DNA of 64,000 nt from JACRCT01 sp049841135 (GCA_049841135.1 JASGHK010000002.1:310001-374000), one strand, 5' to 3'. Counted from the stretch's first letter, positions 48,301-56,359 are shown. The notes: generated by a model not told the origin, from the letters alone. Program-made: numbers and translations.

Positions 48301-48774
48301 CTTGCCGCAGCCGGTCTCCTCGCGGCAAACCTTGTCCTTGGAGTCCTTGATCGGGCTGCCCGGACAGGCCGCGGACTGGCCGTCGCAGATCGCGGCGGCG
48401 CCACAGGCGGTCTCCTCGCGGCACGCGAGCTTTGCGCCCTCCTGCACCAGTTGGTCGACCGGGCACGCATCCCCTGCCCCGCACACCTCGGCCACGTCGC
48501 ACGGGCCGGCCGACGGCCGGCAGGGCCCCACCCGGCAGTCCTCGTCGCCGCAATCGGTCTTCCCGTCGCGGTCGTTGTCGTTGCCGTCGGCGCAGTTCGT
48601 CTCGCTCGCCTGCACCTCGACGCACACCCCGCGCGCGCCGCCGTGGTCGCGGTCGCAGTAGAAGCCCTGGGCACACTCGGCGTCGGCGCCGCAGCTGAGC
48701 TTGGAGACCTCGGGGACGCAACCGGCCAGGGCCAGGCAGGCCCCGGCGACGAGCCCCAACACCTTGGCGTTCAT
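45307..48774 (-). CDS. Large lipoprotein with 13 disintegrin-like cysteine repeats and a propeller-like domain
   Basis: About 1155 residues from the ATG at 48774. The signal VLGLVAGACLALAGC gives a lipobox. After an EGF-like start and an Asn/Asp-rich patch (NDNDRDGKTDCGDEDC), about 13 repeats of 31-35 residues (about 85-520) follow the pattern CRxA...CDxxExCDG...CPxD, resembling metazoan disintegrin loops. The C-terminal 600 residues are repeated beta blades (VWAVGDRGFIGKH; LWAVGASGTVLHRD) like YCF48/BNR-type propellers. Surface-exposed and probably binding rather than enzymatic. Alone in its transcription unit. Confidence 0.88.
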   Translation of the reverse strand: MNAKVLGLVAGACLALAGCVPEVSKLSCGADAECAQGFYCDRDHGGARGVCVEVQASETNCADGNDNDRDGKTDCGDEDCRVGPCRPSAGPCDVAEVCGAGDACPVDQLVQEGAKLACREETACGAAAICDGQSAACPGSPIKDSKDKVCREETGCGKAATCDGVSPDCPAQEPKERDTVCGATINGPCGTGGKCDGVSLDCPPPSLLPKETLCPDRKPCEREYFCSGAEDGSCEPSPGVEAKGKVCRAAVSSCDVDEVCDGSSPLCPEDQVALITVACREATKVCELKTFCDGKTTVCPPTAYAGKEKECRAATLPCDVAESCDGTGPDCPRDLYVPKEQAKECNKSLGPCDPAETCDGISATCPKDVLRENGYQCKAATGVCELDGVCDGQNPGCPESFRVGEKCGTASSPCEEDPVCVDKVASCPAPLLKPFGTVCRKAASPECHFDAICNGTTNVCPPADPPKPVGTSCRAAPADPCTVAPSCDNSGTCNTTASYSSPTEQCGLTSIERCVSGANGGTVCSWPAPSIASPNGWQWENPLPQGNTLYGVSSNAAARYFVGEAGTALRYDGTFTRMTVIDGNNQDFTGALRGTCAHPLGKVWAVGDRGFIGKHNPADATSGFVQTFTGAPTVTFRAVWCEPGGKLVAVGDNGAVWRGDGVTMTAEPRAASVHLTAVSGASYDDLWAVGASGTVLHRDPTTSKWAAYSCPGGSDLVLTGVGVVKPILKDPVVWISGRTNNWQNPLPGVYQASVAQGCVPYQDPDGYSPGGLTALVVTGEAAGWAVNLEGEALELKAGKWSEPISVGLNRELFAVDSGVLGLAVAGMAGSISVHPLLGTRWLPSRSVTPMQLNAAWIGNVNAFEESVVVGKHGTLLRRALDGRWVVPVALSSAGANFHDDLNSIAGSGVDADLWIGGLDATTTGATGVLYDLHAIGLGTSYAAPASITGVALNKDTVTVAAKTPYQLDRLGGGASLVGKGSDLAGAVACGESGSRAFFASQKVYSLADAGATALPFTAFGTAGTYTALQAVDEPSGTGDEVTALYALAADLTSQPKVFKASYLANVDDPTAATPMDFPLDSAPMALRVTGPGKFWVVGADGLAKNVGATATDDAGGWAWTRWTLRGVAVSADGAALAVGDQGAILRRPKASVGGP

Positions 48775-48894
48775 AGGCACCCTCGCTCGCTTGGCCGCTC
48801 GTCCCGGCGACGAGCGCCCACTGCAGCTTCGACCGCGACTTCGACCGCGACCCCGACTTCGATTACGGCGTCCATTCGGCGCGCTTCGCGAGCC

Positions 48895-50067
48895 TCAGAA
48901 CGACCCCGCGACGCCCAACGACGCGCCGCCCGGCCCCACGCTCACCACCGGCACCGGCTTCGCTTCTGGAGCGGCGCCGGTGAACCACAGGACGATCGCT
49001 CCGGCGACGGCCACGCCACCGGCGATCCACAGCGCGTCGGCCGCCACGGCGTTGGCGGTCATCGCGTCCAGGTGTCCACGGACCTCGGGCGCATCGACGG
49101 CCGTGACTCCACCACCCGGGAGCTGATGCACGGTGGCCCGATTGCGCGCCTTCTGGGCAGCGTCAGCGAAGTAGAAGCCTCCGCCGGCGGCGGCCAGCCC
49201 AAGGCCCGCGACGACGATGGCGCCGACCCGCTGGCCGGTCACGATGGGCGGCGGGGGCGGCGGCTCGGTCTTGACCTCCACGGCCGCGGCCGGTGCGGTG
49301 CTACCCGCCGCAGCACCCTCGTGCTCCTTCTCGAACATGACCCCGGTGATGGAGCTGTTCTTCAGGTCCACCTTCACCACCGACACGCGGGCGAAGCGGA
49401 CGTCGACCCACTTGTCGAAGTCGGCGTAGCCAGCCATCACGATCTTCAGGGCGTGCTTGCCGGGGGTCAGGTTGGGGATGGGGGCCTTGAGCGGCGACTT
49501 GCCGGCGGGACGGCCGTCGACGAAGACCTCCGCGCCCTTTTCGGCCAGGTCGACTTGGATGGTGCCGGCGTACTGCGACGGCAGCAGCAGCTTGTAGGCC
49601 ACGCCGCGGATGCCATCGATGAGCAGCTCGCGCTCGCCGCTGATGACCTCGGTGATGCGCGTGTCCTCACGGCCGGTCTTCGCGACGACCGCCTTCAGGT
49701 CGATGGAGTAGGCCTCGCCGACGCCGGCGACCGTGCCCGCCACCACCACGTCGGCGCCCATCTTCGCCCCCGCCGCGGCCAGGCACCGCTCCTCGCCCCT
49801 GCAGTCGACTCCCTGCGGCTTGTGGACCTTGGACAGGTCGACGACAGTCGTCCCCGGCAGCCGCGCGATCTCCGCCCGCAGGAAGCCGAGCAGGCTCGTC
49901 GCCACCTCCTCTTCGACGCCGAGGCTGCCCATCGGCAGGACCACGACCTTTCGTGCGGGCGCGTTCGGCTGGGCTGCGTGAACTGCCGTGGGGGCAAGCC
50001 CCAGCAACAACAGCGCAGCAGCGGCGAGCGCGCGCACGCAGCGGGCCGACAAACCTTGTTCGAGCAT
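48895..50067 (-). CDS. Secreted FlgO/TolB-like plus PEGA protein with membrane helices
   Basis: About 390 residues from the ATG at 50067. Signal peptide (ALAAAALLLLGLAPTAVHAAQ), then a FlgO/TolB-N-like alpha/beta domain (KVVVLPMGSLGVEEEVATSL...LAAAGAKMGADVVVAGTVAG), then a PEGA domain (EVFVDGRPAGKSPLKAPIPN...PGKHALKIVMAGY, about 185-250), a Pro-rich linker and two C-terminal membrane helices. Architecture parallels the 13378-14922 gene, so these are paralogous envelope proteins. Function unknown. Confidence 0.82.
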   Translation of the reverse strand: MLEQGLSARCVRALAAAALLLLGLAPTAVHAAQPNAPARKVVVLPMGSLGVEEEVATSLLGFLRAEIARLPGTTVVDLSKVHKPQGVDCRGEERCLAAAGAKMGADVVVAGTVAGVGEAYSIDLKAVVAKTGREDTRITEVISGERELLIDGIRGVAYKLLLPSQYAGTIQVDLAEKGAEVFVDGRPAGKSPLKAPIPNLTPGKHALKIVMAGYADFDKWVDVRFARVSVVKVDLKNSSITGVMFEKEHEGAAAGSTAPAAAVEVKTEPPPPPPIVTGQRVGAIVVAGLGLAAAGGGFYFADAAQKARNRATVHQLPGGGVTAVDAPEVRGHLDAMTANAVAADALWIAGGVAVAGAIVLWFTGAAPEAKPVPVVSVGPGGASLGVAGSF

Positions 50068-50219
50068 GGTCGCGAGGCTCCCGGAAGAGGCCGGATGTCG
50101 CGATGTTAGCACCAGCCCCGCCGCTGCCGCTCGCCCCTCGTGCTCCGGCACCCCGGCCGGACGACAGCATCGTCACCGGGGACCGATGGGTCTCGCCGGC
50201 CGAAGCCAAGACACCTACA

Positions 50220-50247
50220 GCCTAAAGTCCAGAGCCTACAGCCTAGA
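50220..50247. repeat. Four 7-bp repeats over a gene 3' end
   Basis: GCCTAAA, GTCCAGA, GCCTACA, GCCTAGA in succession; the last includes the TAG stop region of the next minus-strand gene. Matches the style of GCCTATG-GCCTACG-GCCTGCT at 8018-8038, next to the DUF4388 gene stop. Confidence 0.65.
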
Positions 50248-51655
50248 AGCAGGCTGGCTGGGGCCCCGAGGCGCAGCCGTAGAGCAGGCTGTCGGTCACG
50301 CAGACCAGCTCCTGCGAAGCGCCGCCGCTGAAGAGCTCCTCGACGACGGGGATGACGAGCTCGGCGTTCGAGGCGCCGCCGCCTTCGGCCGGGGTGGTGT
50401 CCAGCGCCTTGGCGCACAGGCTGCGTGCCGCGACGATGCCCTCCTCGTCGCTGCGGATCATCTCGAAGCTGCGCTTGAGGAAGGTGACGATGCTCGCGCG
50501 CCCGTCGAGGTCCGCCAGGTCCTCGAGCGCCCCGAGGATCTGCTCCAGGCCCAGCGCCTCGCCCTTGAAGCCCAGGGCGAACACCAGGCGCATCATCGAG
50601 GAGTTCGGGTCGTTCTTGCGCAGGCAGTTGAGCTCGCGCTGCAGCGCCGGCAGCACCGGGTCCGGGCGGTTGGGGTCGAGCAGGCTCATCAACAGCGGCC
50701 GCCCGGCGCCATGCGGCTTGTCGAGGTCGGCCAGCTCGTGCGCGCCGACGAGCTGGTCGAGCAGCTTGCGCAGCGAAGCGGACTTGGGGTCCTCGCGGGT
50801 GATCTTGAGCGTCGTCGTGAGCAGGTCGTTGACCTTGACCTCCAGGTCGCGGTGGTACTTGACGGCGAACTGGTCGGGGTCGGTCGGGAAGGCCATCACG
50901 TTGTCGAGCAGGATGTTGCCGAAGGCGACCAGCGCCTCCTCGCCCATGTTGGCCTCGGCGCTGTCGATGAGGTCGCCAATCCCCGGGTCCTGGAGGATGG
51001 CGTGCATCAGCGAGAGCAGGTTCTTGGGCCGGTCGGGCTCGGCGACGGTGGGCTCCATGAACGCCATCATCCCGATGCCCACGTCGAGCAGGTCCTCGGT
51101 GCGGCAGTAGGCCTTGGTGCAGCTGGCGGAGAGGACGCCGATGAACTCGTAGTGCGGCGGCTCCAGCGCCGCGCCGACGACGTAGCCCAGCACCTTGGCC
51201 AGGAGCGGGTCCCAGTAGCGGATGAGGTCGTTGCCCTTCCCCTGGTGCACGAAGAAGTCGAGGATGCGCCGCGCCTCGCACATGCGGTTGGACTCGCGCG
51301 ACGGGGGCGGGTTGGCGTTGTTGCACAGCTGGCCCTCGGCGACCCCCGGCTCGGCGTCGTCGTGGGCCATCGAGGTCAGGGTCCGCAGCGCGACGCGGGT
51401 GAGCGTCTTCATCGGGCTGGGCGAGCCGTCGAGGCCGTCGTCGAAGAGGTGCTCGCGCTCGAAGACCGTGCGCAGCTGCACCGACTGGCTGCCCTTGAGC
51501 GTCTCCATCAAAGCCGGGGCGATGGCGTCCAGCGACTGGCACTTCTGCGGCTGGGCCTTGGGCGGCGGGCCCTCCTTGTCCTGGGCGCCGCAGCTGACGA
51601 GGAAGGAGCAGAGGAAGGCCGCGCAGGCGGCGAGTCGTCGTTTGCCAGGGTGCAC
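50243..51655 (-). CDS. Large lipoprotein, unknown function
   Basis: 470 residues from a GTG. The signal RRLAACAAFLCSFLVSC has a lipobox. The mature part is almost entirely helical (ARM-like or HEAT-like periodicity with many Leu/Asp pairs; LLDQLVGAHELADLDKP, EQILGALEDLADLDG) with scattered cysteines that may form disulfides (LCNN, MCEARR, SCTKAYC, CVTD). No enzymatic motif. Unknown to me; the neighbours do not help. Confidence 0.72.
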   Translation of the reverse strand: MHPGKRRLAACAAFLCSFLVSCGAQDKEGPPPKAQPQKCQSLDAIAPALMETLKGSQSVQLRTVFEREHLFDDGLDGSPSPMKTLTRVALRTLTSMAHDDAEPGVAEGQLCNNANPPPSRESNRMCEARRILDFFVHQGKGNDLIRYWDPLLAKVLGYVVGAALEPPHYEFIGVLSASCTKAYCRTEDLLDVGIGMMAFMEPTVAEPDRPKNLLSLMHAILQDPGIGDLIDSAEANMGEEALVAFGNILLDNVMAFPTDPDQFAVKYHRDLEVKVNDLLTTTLKITREDPKSASLRKLLDQLVGAHELADLDKPHGAGRPLLMSLLDPNRPDPVLPALQRELNCLRKNDPNSSMMRLVFALGFKGEALGLEQILGALEDLADLDGRASIVTFLKRSFEMIRSDEEGIVAARSLCAKALDTTPAEGGGASNAELVIPVVEELFSGGASQELVCVTDSLLYGCASGPQPACF

Positions 51656-51737
51656 GCCCCTGGGCTAACCCGCCCCTTTGAGCCGGTCAAGACGCGGCGC
51701 GCCACGAATCGCGGCGCGCCGTCCGGTGGCCAACTCT

Positions 51738-52167
51738 ATTCGGGCTGCGGGCTGCGGGCTTCGGGCTTCGGGCTTCGCGGGCTGCGGGCTTCGGGCTTCG
51801 GGTCAAGCCGCCCGCGTGCAGTGCCGTGCCCGAGGCCAATCGGTCGGGCTGCGGGCTGCGGGCTTCGGGCTTCGGGTCAAGCCGCCCGCGTGCAGTGCCG
51901 TGCCCGAGGCCAATCGGGCTTCGGACTGCGGCGCCCAGCTTGGGGACGAAGAGCAGGCCCATGCCGTCGGCTTGACCCGAGACCCGCAGCCCGAAGTCCG
52001 AAGCCCTACTTACAGGCCCGGCCCGAAACCCGCAGACCGAAGCCTTCGACGCTCGGCTTGACCCGAAGCCCGCAGCCCGAAGCCCTACTCACAGGCCCGG
52101 CCCGAAGCTCGCAGTCCGAAGCCTTCGACGCTCGGCTTGACCCGAAGCCCGCAGCCCGAAGCCCTAC
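51738..52167. repeat. Long 7-bp-period repeat region containing a ytxH fragment
   Basis: Arrays of CGGGCTT/CGGGCTG (plus) switch to GCCCGAA/GCCCGCA around 51970. A head CGGCTTGACCCGAAGCCCG recurs at 51970, 52054 and 52133, and its reverse at 51807 and 51876. Two direct copies of about 70-80 bases (with AAGCCGCCCGCGTGCAGTGC) lie at about 51805 and 51875. At 51928-51966 there is a near copy of the ytxH gene segment coding GLLFAPKSGA. The region fills the 512-base gap upstream of the lipoprotein and downstream of ytxH. Confidence 0.88.
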
Positions 52168-52425
52168 TCACAGGCCGGGGCTGACGCTCTCCTCGACGCG
52201 GACCGGGATCTTCTCGCCCGCGGAGAGCTTGTCGGCCAGGTCGCTGCGCAGCTGCGCTCCCGACTTGGGGGCGAAGAGCAGGCCCATGCCCGCGCCGACG
52301 AGGATCCCCACGGCGAACAGCCCCAGGCCCGGGACGATCCAGTCCATGGCCGTCGACTTCCTCTGCAGCCCCATCGCGGCGAGCAGGTCGTCCCTGCTCA
52401 GGTCGCGGATGTCCGAGATCTTCAT
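52168..52425 (-). CDS. ytxH: YtxH-like small membrane protein
   Basis: About 85 residues from the ATG at 52425, preceded by GAGG; the frame to 52434 includes a GTG. A membrane helix (WIVPGLGLFAVGILVGAGMGLLF) is followed by APKSGAQLRSDLADKL, the YtxH signature. YtxH proteins are envelope or general-stress proteins. First of five small membrane-protein genes that run in the same direction, with 10-50 base gaps. Confidence 0.82.
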   Translation of the reverse strand: MKISDIRDLSRDDLLAAMGLQRKSTAMDWIVPGLGLFAVGILVGAGMGLLFAPKSGAQLRSDLADKLSAGEKIPVRVEESVSPGL

Positions 52426-52442
52426 TGGTGGCACCTCGCCCG

Positions 52443-52823
52443 CTACATCCCCCCCTGCCCGTCCTCGCTCCCCGAATAGCCCGGCGCCGTCGCCTGCACG
52501 CCGGCGCCGACCCCGGCGGCGAAGGCCTCGACCTGGGAGCGCACGATCGGCACCAAGAGCGCCCGCGTCCCCAGGTGCAAGAGCCGCCCCGTGGTCCGGG
52601 TGAACAGCCCGCCGCCCAGGAGGTAGCCCACCCCCACCGCCGCCGCGACCATGCCCCAGGGGTTGCGCTCCATGCGGCCCTTCAGGTCGACCGCGCGCGA
52701 CAGCGCGCCCAGCCCCTCCTTGATCTCGCCGATGAGCGCCCCGGCCTCGTCCTTGAGCGCGCGCGAGTGGCGCAGCACTTCCTCGACGTGGCCGTCGGTC
52801 TGTCCGTTGGTCTGCGTCTCCAT
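52443..52823 (-). CDS. DUF883-like small membrane protein
   Basis: 126 residues. An N-terminal helical stretch (EEVLRHSRALKDEAGALIGEIKEGLGALSRAV) with coiled-coil character leads to NPWGMVAAAVGVGYLLGGGLF, a membrane helix with the GxxxGxxxGG pattern of DUF883/ElaB-like proteins. A second hydrophobic part is weaker. DUF883 proteins associate with ribosomes or membranes in stress. Second gene of the cluster. Confidence 0.72.
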   Translation of the reverse strand: METQTNGQTDGHVEEVLRHSRALKDEAGALIGEIKEGLGALSRAVDLKGRMERNPWGMVAAAVGVGYLLGGGLFTRTTGRLLHLGTRALLVPIVRSQVEAFAAGVGAGVQATAPGYSGSEDGQGGM

Positions 52824-52837
52824 GGGAAGGAGCCCTT

Positions 52838-53053
52838 TCAGCGGCGAGAGGCGATCCGCCCGATGAGGAAGCCCGCCCCCAGCGCCACGACGAGGGTGGT
52901 GCCGGGGTAGGCCCGCAGGAGCGTCACCGCCCGCTCGCCGAAGGTGACGATGCGGTCGCGCACCATCTCGATCTGCGGGCCCAGCCGCTCCTCGAAGTCC
53001 GACATGGCGCGCCTGGCGCTCGCCACCGCCCCGTCCTGCCCCGCGCCTTCCAT
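52838..53053 (-). CDS. Small DUF883-like membrane protein
   Basis: 71 residues. A helical amphipathic part (ARRAMSDFEERLGPQIEMVRDRIVTFGERA) precedes a single C-terminal membrane helix (PGTTLVVALGAGFLIGRIASRR), the ElaB/DUF883 ending. No other motif. Third gene of the cluster. Confidence 0.7.
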   Translation of the reverse strand: MEGAGQDGAVASARRAMSDFEERLGPQIEMVRDRIVTFGERAVTLLRAYPGTTLVVALGAGFLIGRIASRR

Positions 53054-53165
53054 TGGCTCCCCCGTGGTCCTCGTCGGACCGGGCCGGCCGCCTCGTGCGA
53101 TCCCCCCGGCCGCACGAGGCGTCCCGCCCCTTCCAGCCCTTCCACCGAAAGCCCTTCGCCGTCCG

Positions 53166-53384
53166 TCAGGACGCGCCTCGCCAGCCCAGCCAGAACCCCA
53201 GGGCCAGGGCGGCGCCCACCACGAGCACCGGGCGCTTGCGGACGTAGGTGCGCCAGTCGCGCGCCTCGCTCATCCGCTCGCGCAGCGTCAGCACCGACCG
53301 CGCGATCTCCTCGCGGGCCCGCGCGATGTCGGCCTGGATGACCGCCGGGTCGCGCGTCCCCATCCCCGCCTCGCCGTCCGGCAT
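53166..53384 (-). CDS. DUF3618 family membrane protein
   Basis: 72 residues from the ATG at 53384. RDPAVIQADIARAREEIARSV is the DUF3618 hallmark; the C-terminal KRPVLVVGAALALGFWLGWRG is a membrane helix. DUF3618 genes usually neighbour YtxH/DUF883 and phage-holin-like genes, as here. Fourth gene in the cluster. Confidence 0.8.
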   Translation of the reverse strand: MPDGEAGMGTRDPAVIQADIARAREEIARSVLTLRERMSEARDWRTYVRKRPVLVVGAALALGFWLGWRGAS

Positions 53385-53398
53385 CGGTCCCCCTTCTC

Positions 53399-53722
53399 TC
53401 ACGCCGCCCGCCTCCGCTGCGTCCCACGCACAAAGAGGAGCACTGCCGCCCCCAGGTTCAACCCGCCCGCCAGGAGGAGCGCCAGCGGCAGGCCCAGCCG
53501 GCTCGACAGCACCAGCGCGAACGCCAGCCAGCACAGGGCCCAGCCGACGATGGCCGGCAGCAGCGCGACCGCCGCGACGGCGGCGCGCCGCGAGGCCTCG
53601 CGCGCCTCGTGCTCGAGCTGCGCCCGGGCCAGCGCCAGGTTGGCCGTCACCAGCCGCTGGGCGGCGTCGAGGACCCCGACCACCACCTGCGCGACGTTGG
53701 GCTGCTGGGTTGCTGGTTCCAC
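53399..53722 (-). CDS. DUF1469/holin-X-like membrane protein
   Basis: 107 residues from a GTG. Helical start (VVVGVLDAAQRLVTANLALARAQLEHEA) then two membrane helices (VAAVALLPAIVGWALCWLAF and LGLPLALLLAGGLNLGAAVLLF). This pattern fits the putative holin superfamily X/DUF1469, found next to DUF3618 and YtxH in many high-GC bacteria. Upstream-most gene of the cluster, so a promoter should lie near 53740. Confidence 0.75.
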   Translation of the reverse strand: MEPATQQPNVAQVVVGVLDAAQRLVTANLALARAQLEHEAREASRRAAVAAVALLPAIVGWALCWLAFALVLSSRLGLPLALLLAGGLNLGAAVLLFVRGTQRRRAA

Positions 53723-53775
53723 GGACCGTCGCCTCGAAGGGCACGCTAGGCATCGGCGGTCCGGACGTGAAGCCT

Positions 53776-53850
53776 CGCGTCGGGCTTTGGGCTTTGGGCT
53801 GCGGGCTGCGGGTCAAGCCGCTTTGCAGTTGCCCGAAGCCCATGGCCCAA
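53776..53850. repeat. 7-bp-period repeat overlapping a gene 3' end
   Basis: CGGGCTTTGGGCTTTGGGCTGCGGGC heptads lead to a CGGGTCAAGCCG head; the reverse-direction heptads GCCCGAA, GCCCATG, GCCCAAA and GCCCGTC follow and code the last residues (FGPWASG) of the EEP gene. The array thus reaches into coding DNA. Confidence 0.78.
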
Positions 53851-54583
53851 AGCCCGTCACGAAGGGACTCGGAGCTTCGAGCCGCACCAGGAGCGGCAGG
53901 TGGTCCGAGGCGACCCGCGCCTCTCCCCGGTCGACCGCCCGTGCGTCCAGCACCTCCAGGCCCGCTCCGGCGAGCACCCGGTCGAGGCGGAACAGCGGCC
54001 AGCGCGCGGGGTAGGTCGGCTCCATCCGGCCGGCCCGGGCGGCGCAGTCGAAGAGCGCCCGGCGCAGGAGCGAGCGGACCGGCCCCGGCCACCAGCGGTT
54101 GAAGTCGCCCACCACCACCATCGGGAAGGACAGCGCCGCGTCGCGCAGGATGTCCGCCGACAGCAGCATCGCCTGCCTCCGGCGCTCGCGGGCCCTCAGG
54201 CCCAGGTGCAGGTTGAACACGTGCAGCCGCGCCCCCTCGCCCAGCTCGAGGTCCGCCCGCAGGCAGCCGCGCGGCTCGCGCTGCCCCACGGTCAGGTCGT
54301 AGTGCGTCTCGAGCGCGATGGGGAACGCGGAGAGCACCGCGTTGCCATAGCGCCGGCGCCCGGAGGCGACGTTGGCCATGAACGCCAGCCGCAACCCGGT
54401 CTGGTCGGCCACGGCGCGCGCCTGGTCCAGCGCCGGCATCCGGCCGTGGACCTCGCCCACCTCCTGCAGCGCCGCCACGTCCGGCTGGAGCGAGGCCACC
54501 ACCCGGCCCACCCGCGTCAGGTCGAACCGGCGGTCGCTGCCCACGCCGCCGTGGATGTTCCAGGTCAGGAGCCGGAGGCTCAC
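53813..54583 (-). CDS. Endonuclease/exonuclease/phosphatase family protein
   Basis: 256 residues from the GTG at 54583, which overlaps the stop of the upstream gene (GTGA). EEP-family motifs: LLTWNIHGG (5-13), ALQEVGEVHG, VFNLHLGLR, VVVGDFNRW and the C-terminal SDHLPLLVRLE. Such enzymes cleave phosphodiester or phosphomonoester bonds of nucleic acids or lipids. The C-terminal tail after about residue 240 comes from the heptad repeat. Its partner upstream is an alkaline-phosphatase-like protein, suggesting a joint phospholipid or nucleotide role. Confidence 0.9.
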   Translation of the reverse strand: MSLRLLTWNIHGGVGSDRRFDLTRVGRVVASLQPDVAALQEVGEVHGRMPALDQARAVADQTGLRLAFMANVASGRRRYGNAVLSAFPIALETHYDLTVGQREPRGCLRADLELGEGARLHVFNLHLGLRARERRRQAMLLSADILRDAALSFPMVVVGDFNRWWPGPVRSLLRRALFDCAARAGRMEPTYPARWPLFRLDRVLAGAGLEVLDARAVDRGEARVASDHLPLLVRLEAPSPFVTGFGPWASGNCKAA

Positions 54584-56325
54584 GTCGCTCCATCGAGCGT
54601 CCCGGTCCGGCCGGGGAGCGTGCCGTAGGTGCCGGTGAGGAAGTCGTGCAGGTCGGCCCCGTGGGCGAGGTGGCCCAGCTCGCCCGAGAGCCGGGCCGGG
54701 TGCACCACGAACGTCTCCACCTCCTGCTGGGCGATGCCGGCGTGAGAGCCGAACTCCCACGGGAACGCCACGTCGGGACCCGGCAGGCCGTTGCCGTACA
54801 CGACCAGGTCGCCCGCCGACGGCAGCTGGGCGACGTCGTGCACGAAGCCCGCGGCCCGGGCGCCGCCGTAGCCCAGGTCCAGCTTGGCCGCGTCCGCGGG
54901 GTCGGACAGGTCCAGGCGCTCTCCCCGGAACCAGGCCGCCGTCCCGCGGCCGTCCCGCGCCGCCACCAGCCCCACCGACGGGCTGCGGACCAGCAGCGCC
55001 AGCACCCGCGGCCAGCGCCGGCGGATCTCCTCCAGCTGCAGCGGTCTCTTCTCCCGGCCCAGATAGACGTGGGCGATGTCCCCGGCCTCCACCACCTCCA
55101 TCTCGTCGAGCCGCCGCAGCGCCTGCCCGTCGCCCTTGGCATGGGCGATGGCCCGCGCCGCCTCCAGCGCGGCCTCGCGCGCCCGCGCCCGCAGGCCCTC
55201 GCCCGGCAGCGACTCGGCGGCTCGGTCGACCGCGCGCATGCGGGCGATGCTCCTCGCCAGCTCGTCGGGGACCCGCGGCGCGCCGCCGTCCGCCGAGGGC
55301 TGCGCCGCCGCCAGCCAGTCGACCAGCGACAGGCCCGCGGCGTCCTCGAACGGACGGGTCCGCACCTGGCCGTGGTCGGCGACGACGAAGAAGTCGTAGC
55401 CCATCTCCGGCACCGCCGCCGCCGCTGCGAAGATGCGTGCCAGTGCGCGGTCGATGCCCCACAGGGCCAGCATCGCCAGCCGGCTGTCCGGGCCGCGGCG
55501 GTGGGCGATCTCGTCGTAGTCGCCGAAGCACAGGTACATCCCCGGCACGCCGCGGGCGATGTCCAGCACCGCCGTCCAGGTCGCCGCCTCGCGCGCCCCA
55601 AGCGACAGGCCGATCCGGTGCAACAGGAACGTCGGCTCGTGGCGCAGCCGCTTGACGAGGTGGATCTGCCGGAAGAGGTCCACCAGGCCCGAGCCCGCCT
55701 CCTGGAAGACGCCGCCGATCAGGCGGGCGACCAGCACCGAGGTCGTCACCGCCGCCGCGGCCAGGTGCCACCGGTCGCGGTGGGTGACCAGCCGGACCTC
55801 CTCGTCCTCGGCCCAGGCGCTGCGGCAGAAGGCGTTCATCGGCGCCCCGCCCGAGAAGACGCTGAAGGACGCCGAGCCGTTGTTCAGCAGGCCCTCGCCC
55901 TGGGACTTGAGGGCCGCCTCCACCACCTGGGCGTCGTCCGAGCGGTCCATCCGCATCACCCGCCGGGTGGCGCGGTCGAGCCAGGTGAAGCCGGGGATGT
56001 CGGCGTGGCGCTGCCCGTAGAGCAGGCCTGCCTGGAAGGCCGGGGTCGACGCGGGAGCACCGGACCAGGCCGGAGTGAGCGCGTAGGCGCCGCTGCCCAG
56101 CAGCCGGCCCAAGAACGGCGCCCAGCCGCGGTGGACGGCGGACTCCAGCGTCCGGCGCGAGACCCCGTCGAGGTGCACCACGACCCAGCGGCGGCCGTTG
56201 GAGCAAGGCCGCACGTGCGAGCGGGCGCGCGCGACGAGCGGGCGCACCGCCAGCGACATCAGGGCGTCCACCGAGCGCGAGGCGCGCGCCCCGACGACCG
56301 CCCTCAGGCTGGCCTCCTGCGCCAT
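54580..56325 (-). CDS. Alkaline phosphatase/phosphodiesterase superfamily protein
   Basis: 581 residues; ATG at 56325 follows a GGGAGGAG ribosome-binding site. Alkaline-phosphatase fold marks: VVVHLDGVSRRTLESAV near the N-terminus with Thr as possible nucleophile, GQRHADIPGFTW, GDYDEIAHRRGPDS, and FVVADHGQVRTRPF with a metal-binding DHG. A membrane-like stretch (WHLAAAAVTTSVLVARLIGG) lies in the middle, and the C-terminus contains VVYGNGLPG. Matches nucleotide pyrophosphatase/phosphodiesterase relatives; substrate unknown. Overlaps the EEP gene by four bases. Confidence 0.87.
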   Translation of the reverse strand: MAQEASLRAVVGARASRSVDALMSLAVRPLVARARSHVRPCSNGRRWVVVHLDGVSRRTLESAVHRGWAPFLGRLLGSGAYALTPAWSGAPASTPAFQAGLLYGQRHADIPGFTWLDRATRRVMRMDRSDDAQVVEAALKSQGEGLLNNGSASFSVFSGGAPMNAFCRSAWAEDEEVRLVTHRDRWHLAAAAVTTSVLVARLIGGVFQEAGSGLVDLFRQIHLVKRLRHEPTFLLHRIGLSLGAREAATWTAVLDIARGVPGMYLCFGDYDEIAHRRGPDSRLAMLALWGIDRALARIFAAAAAVPEMGYDFFVVADHGQVRTRPFEDAAGLSLVDWLAAAQPSADGGAPRVPDELARSIARMRAVDRAAESLPGEGLRARAREAALEAARAIAHAKGDGQALRRLDEMEVVEAGDIAHVYLGREKRPLQLEEIRRRWPRVLALLVRSPSVGLVAARDGRGTAAWFRGERLDLSDPADAAKLDLGYGGARAAGFVHDVAQLPSAGDLVVYGNGLPGPDVAFPWEFGSHAGIAQQEVETFVVHPARLSGELGHLAHGADLHDFLTGTYGTLPGRTGTLDGAT

Positions 56326-56359
56326 GGGGACTCCTCCCGGCCTACTCGCTCTGGGCGCT

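Noticed and set aside
45034..50109. Plus-strand open frame of about 1690 codons opposite the propeller lipoprotein
   Set aside because: Antisense shadow of the cysteine-repeat gene, the FlgO/PEGA gene and spacers; composition is not that of a protein.
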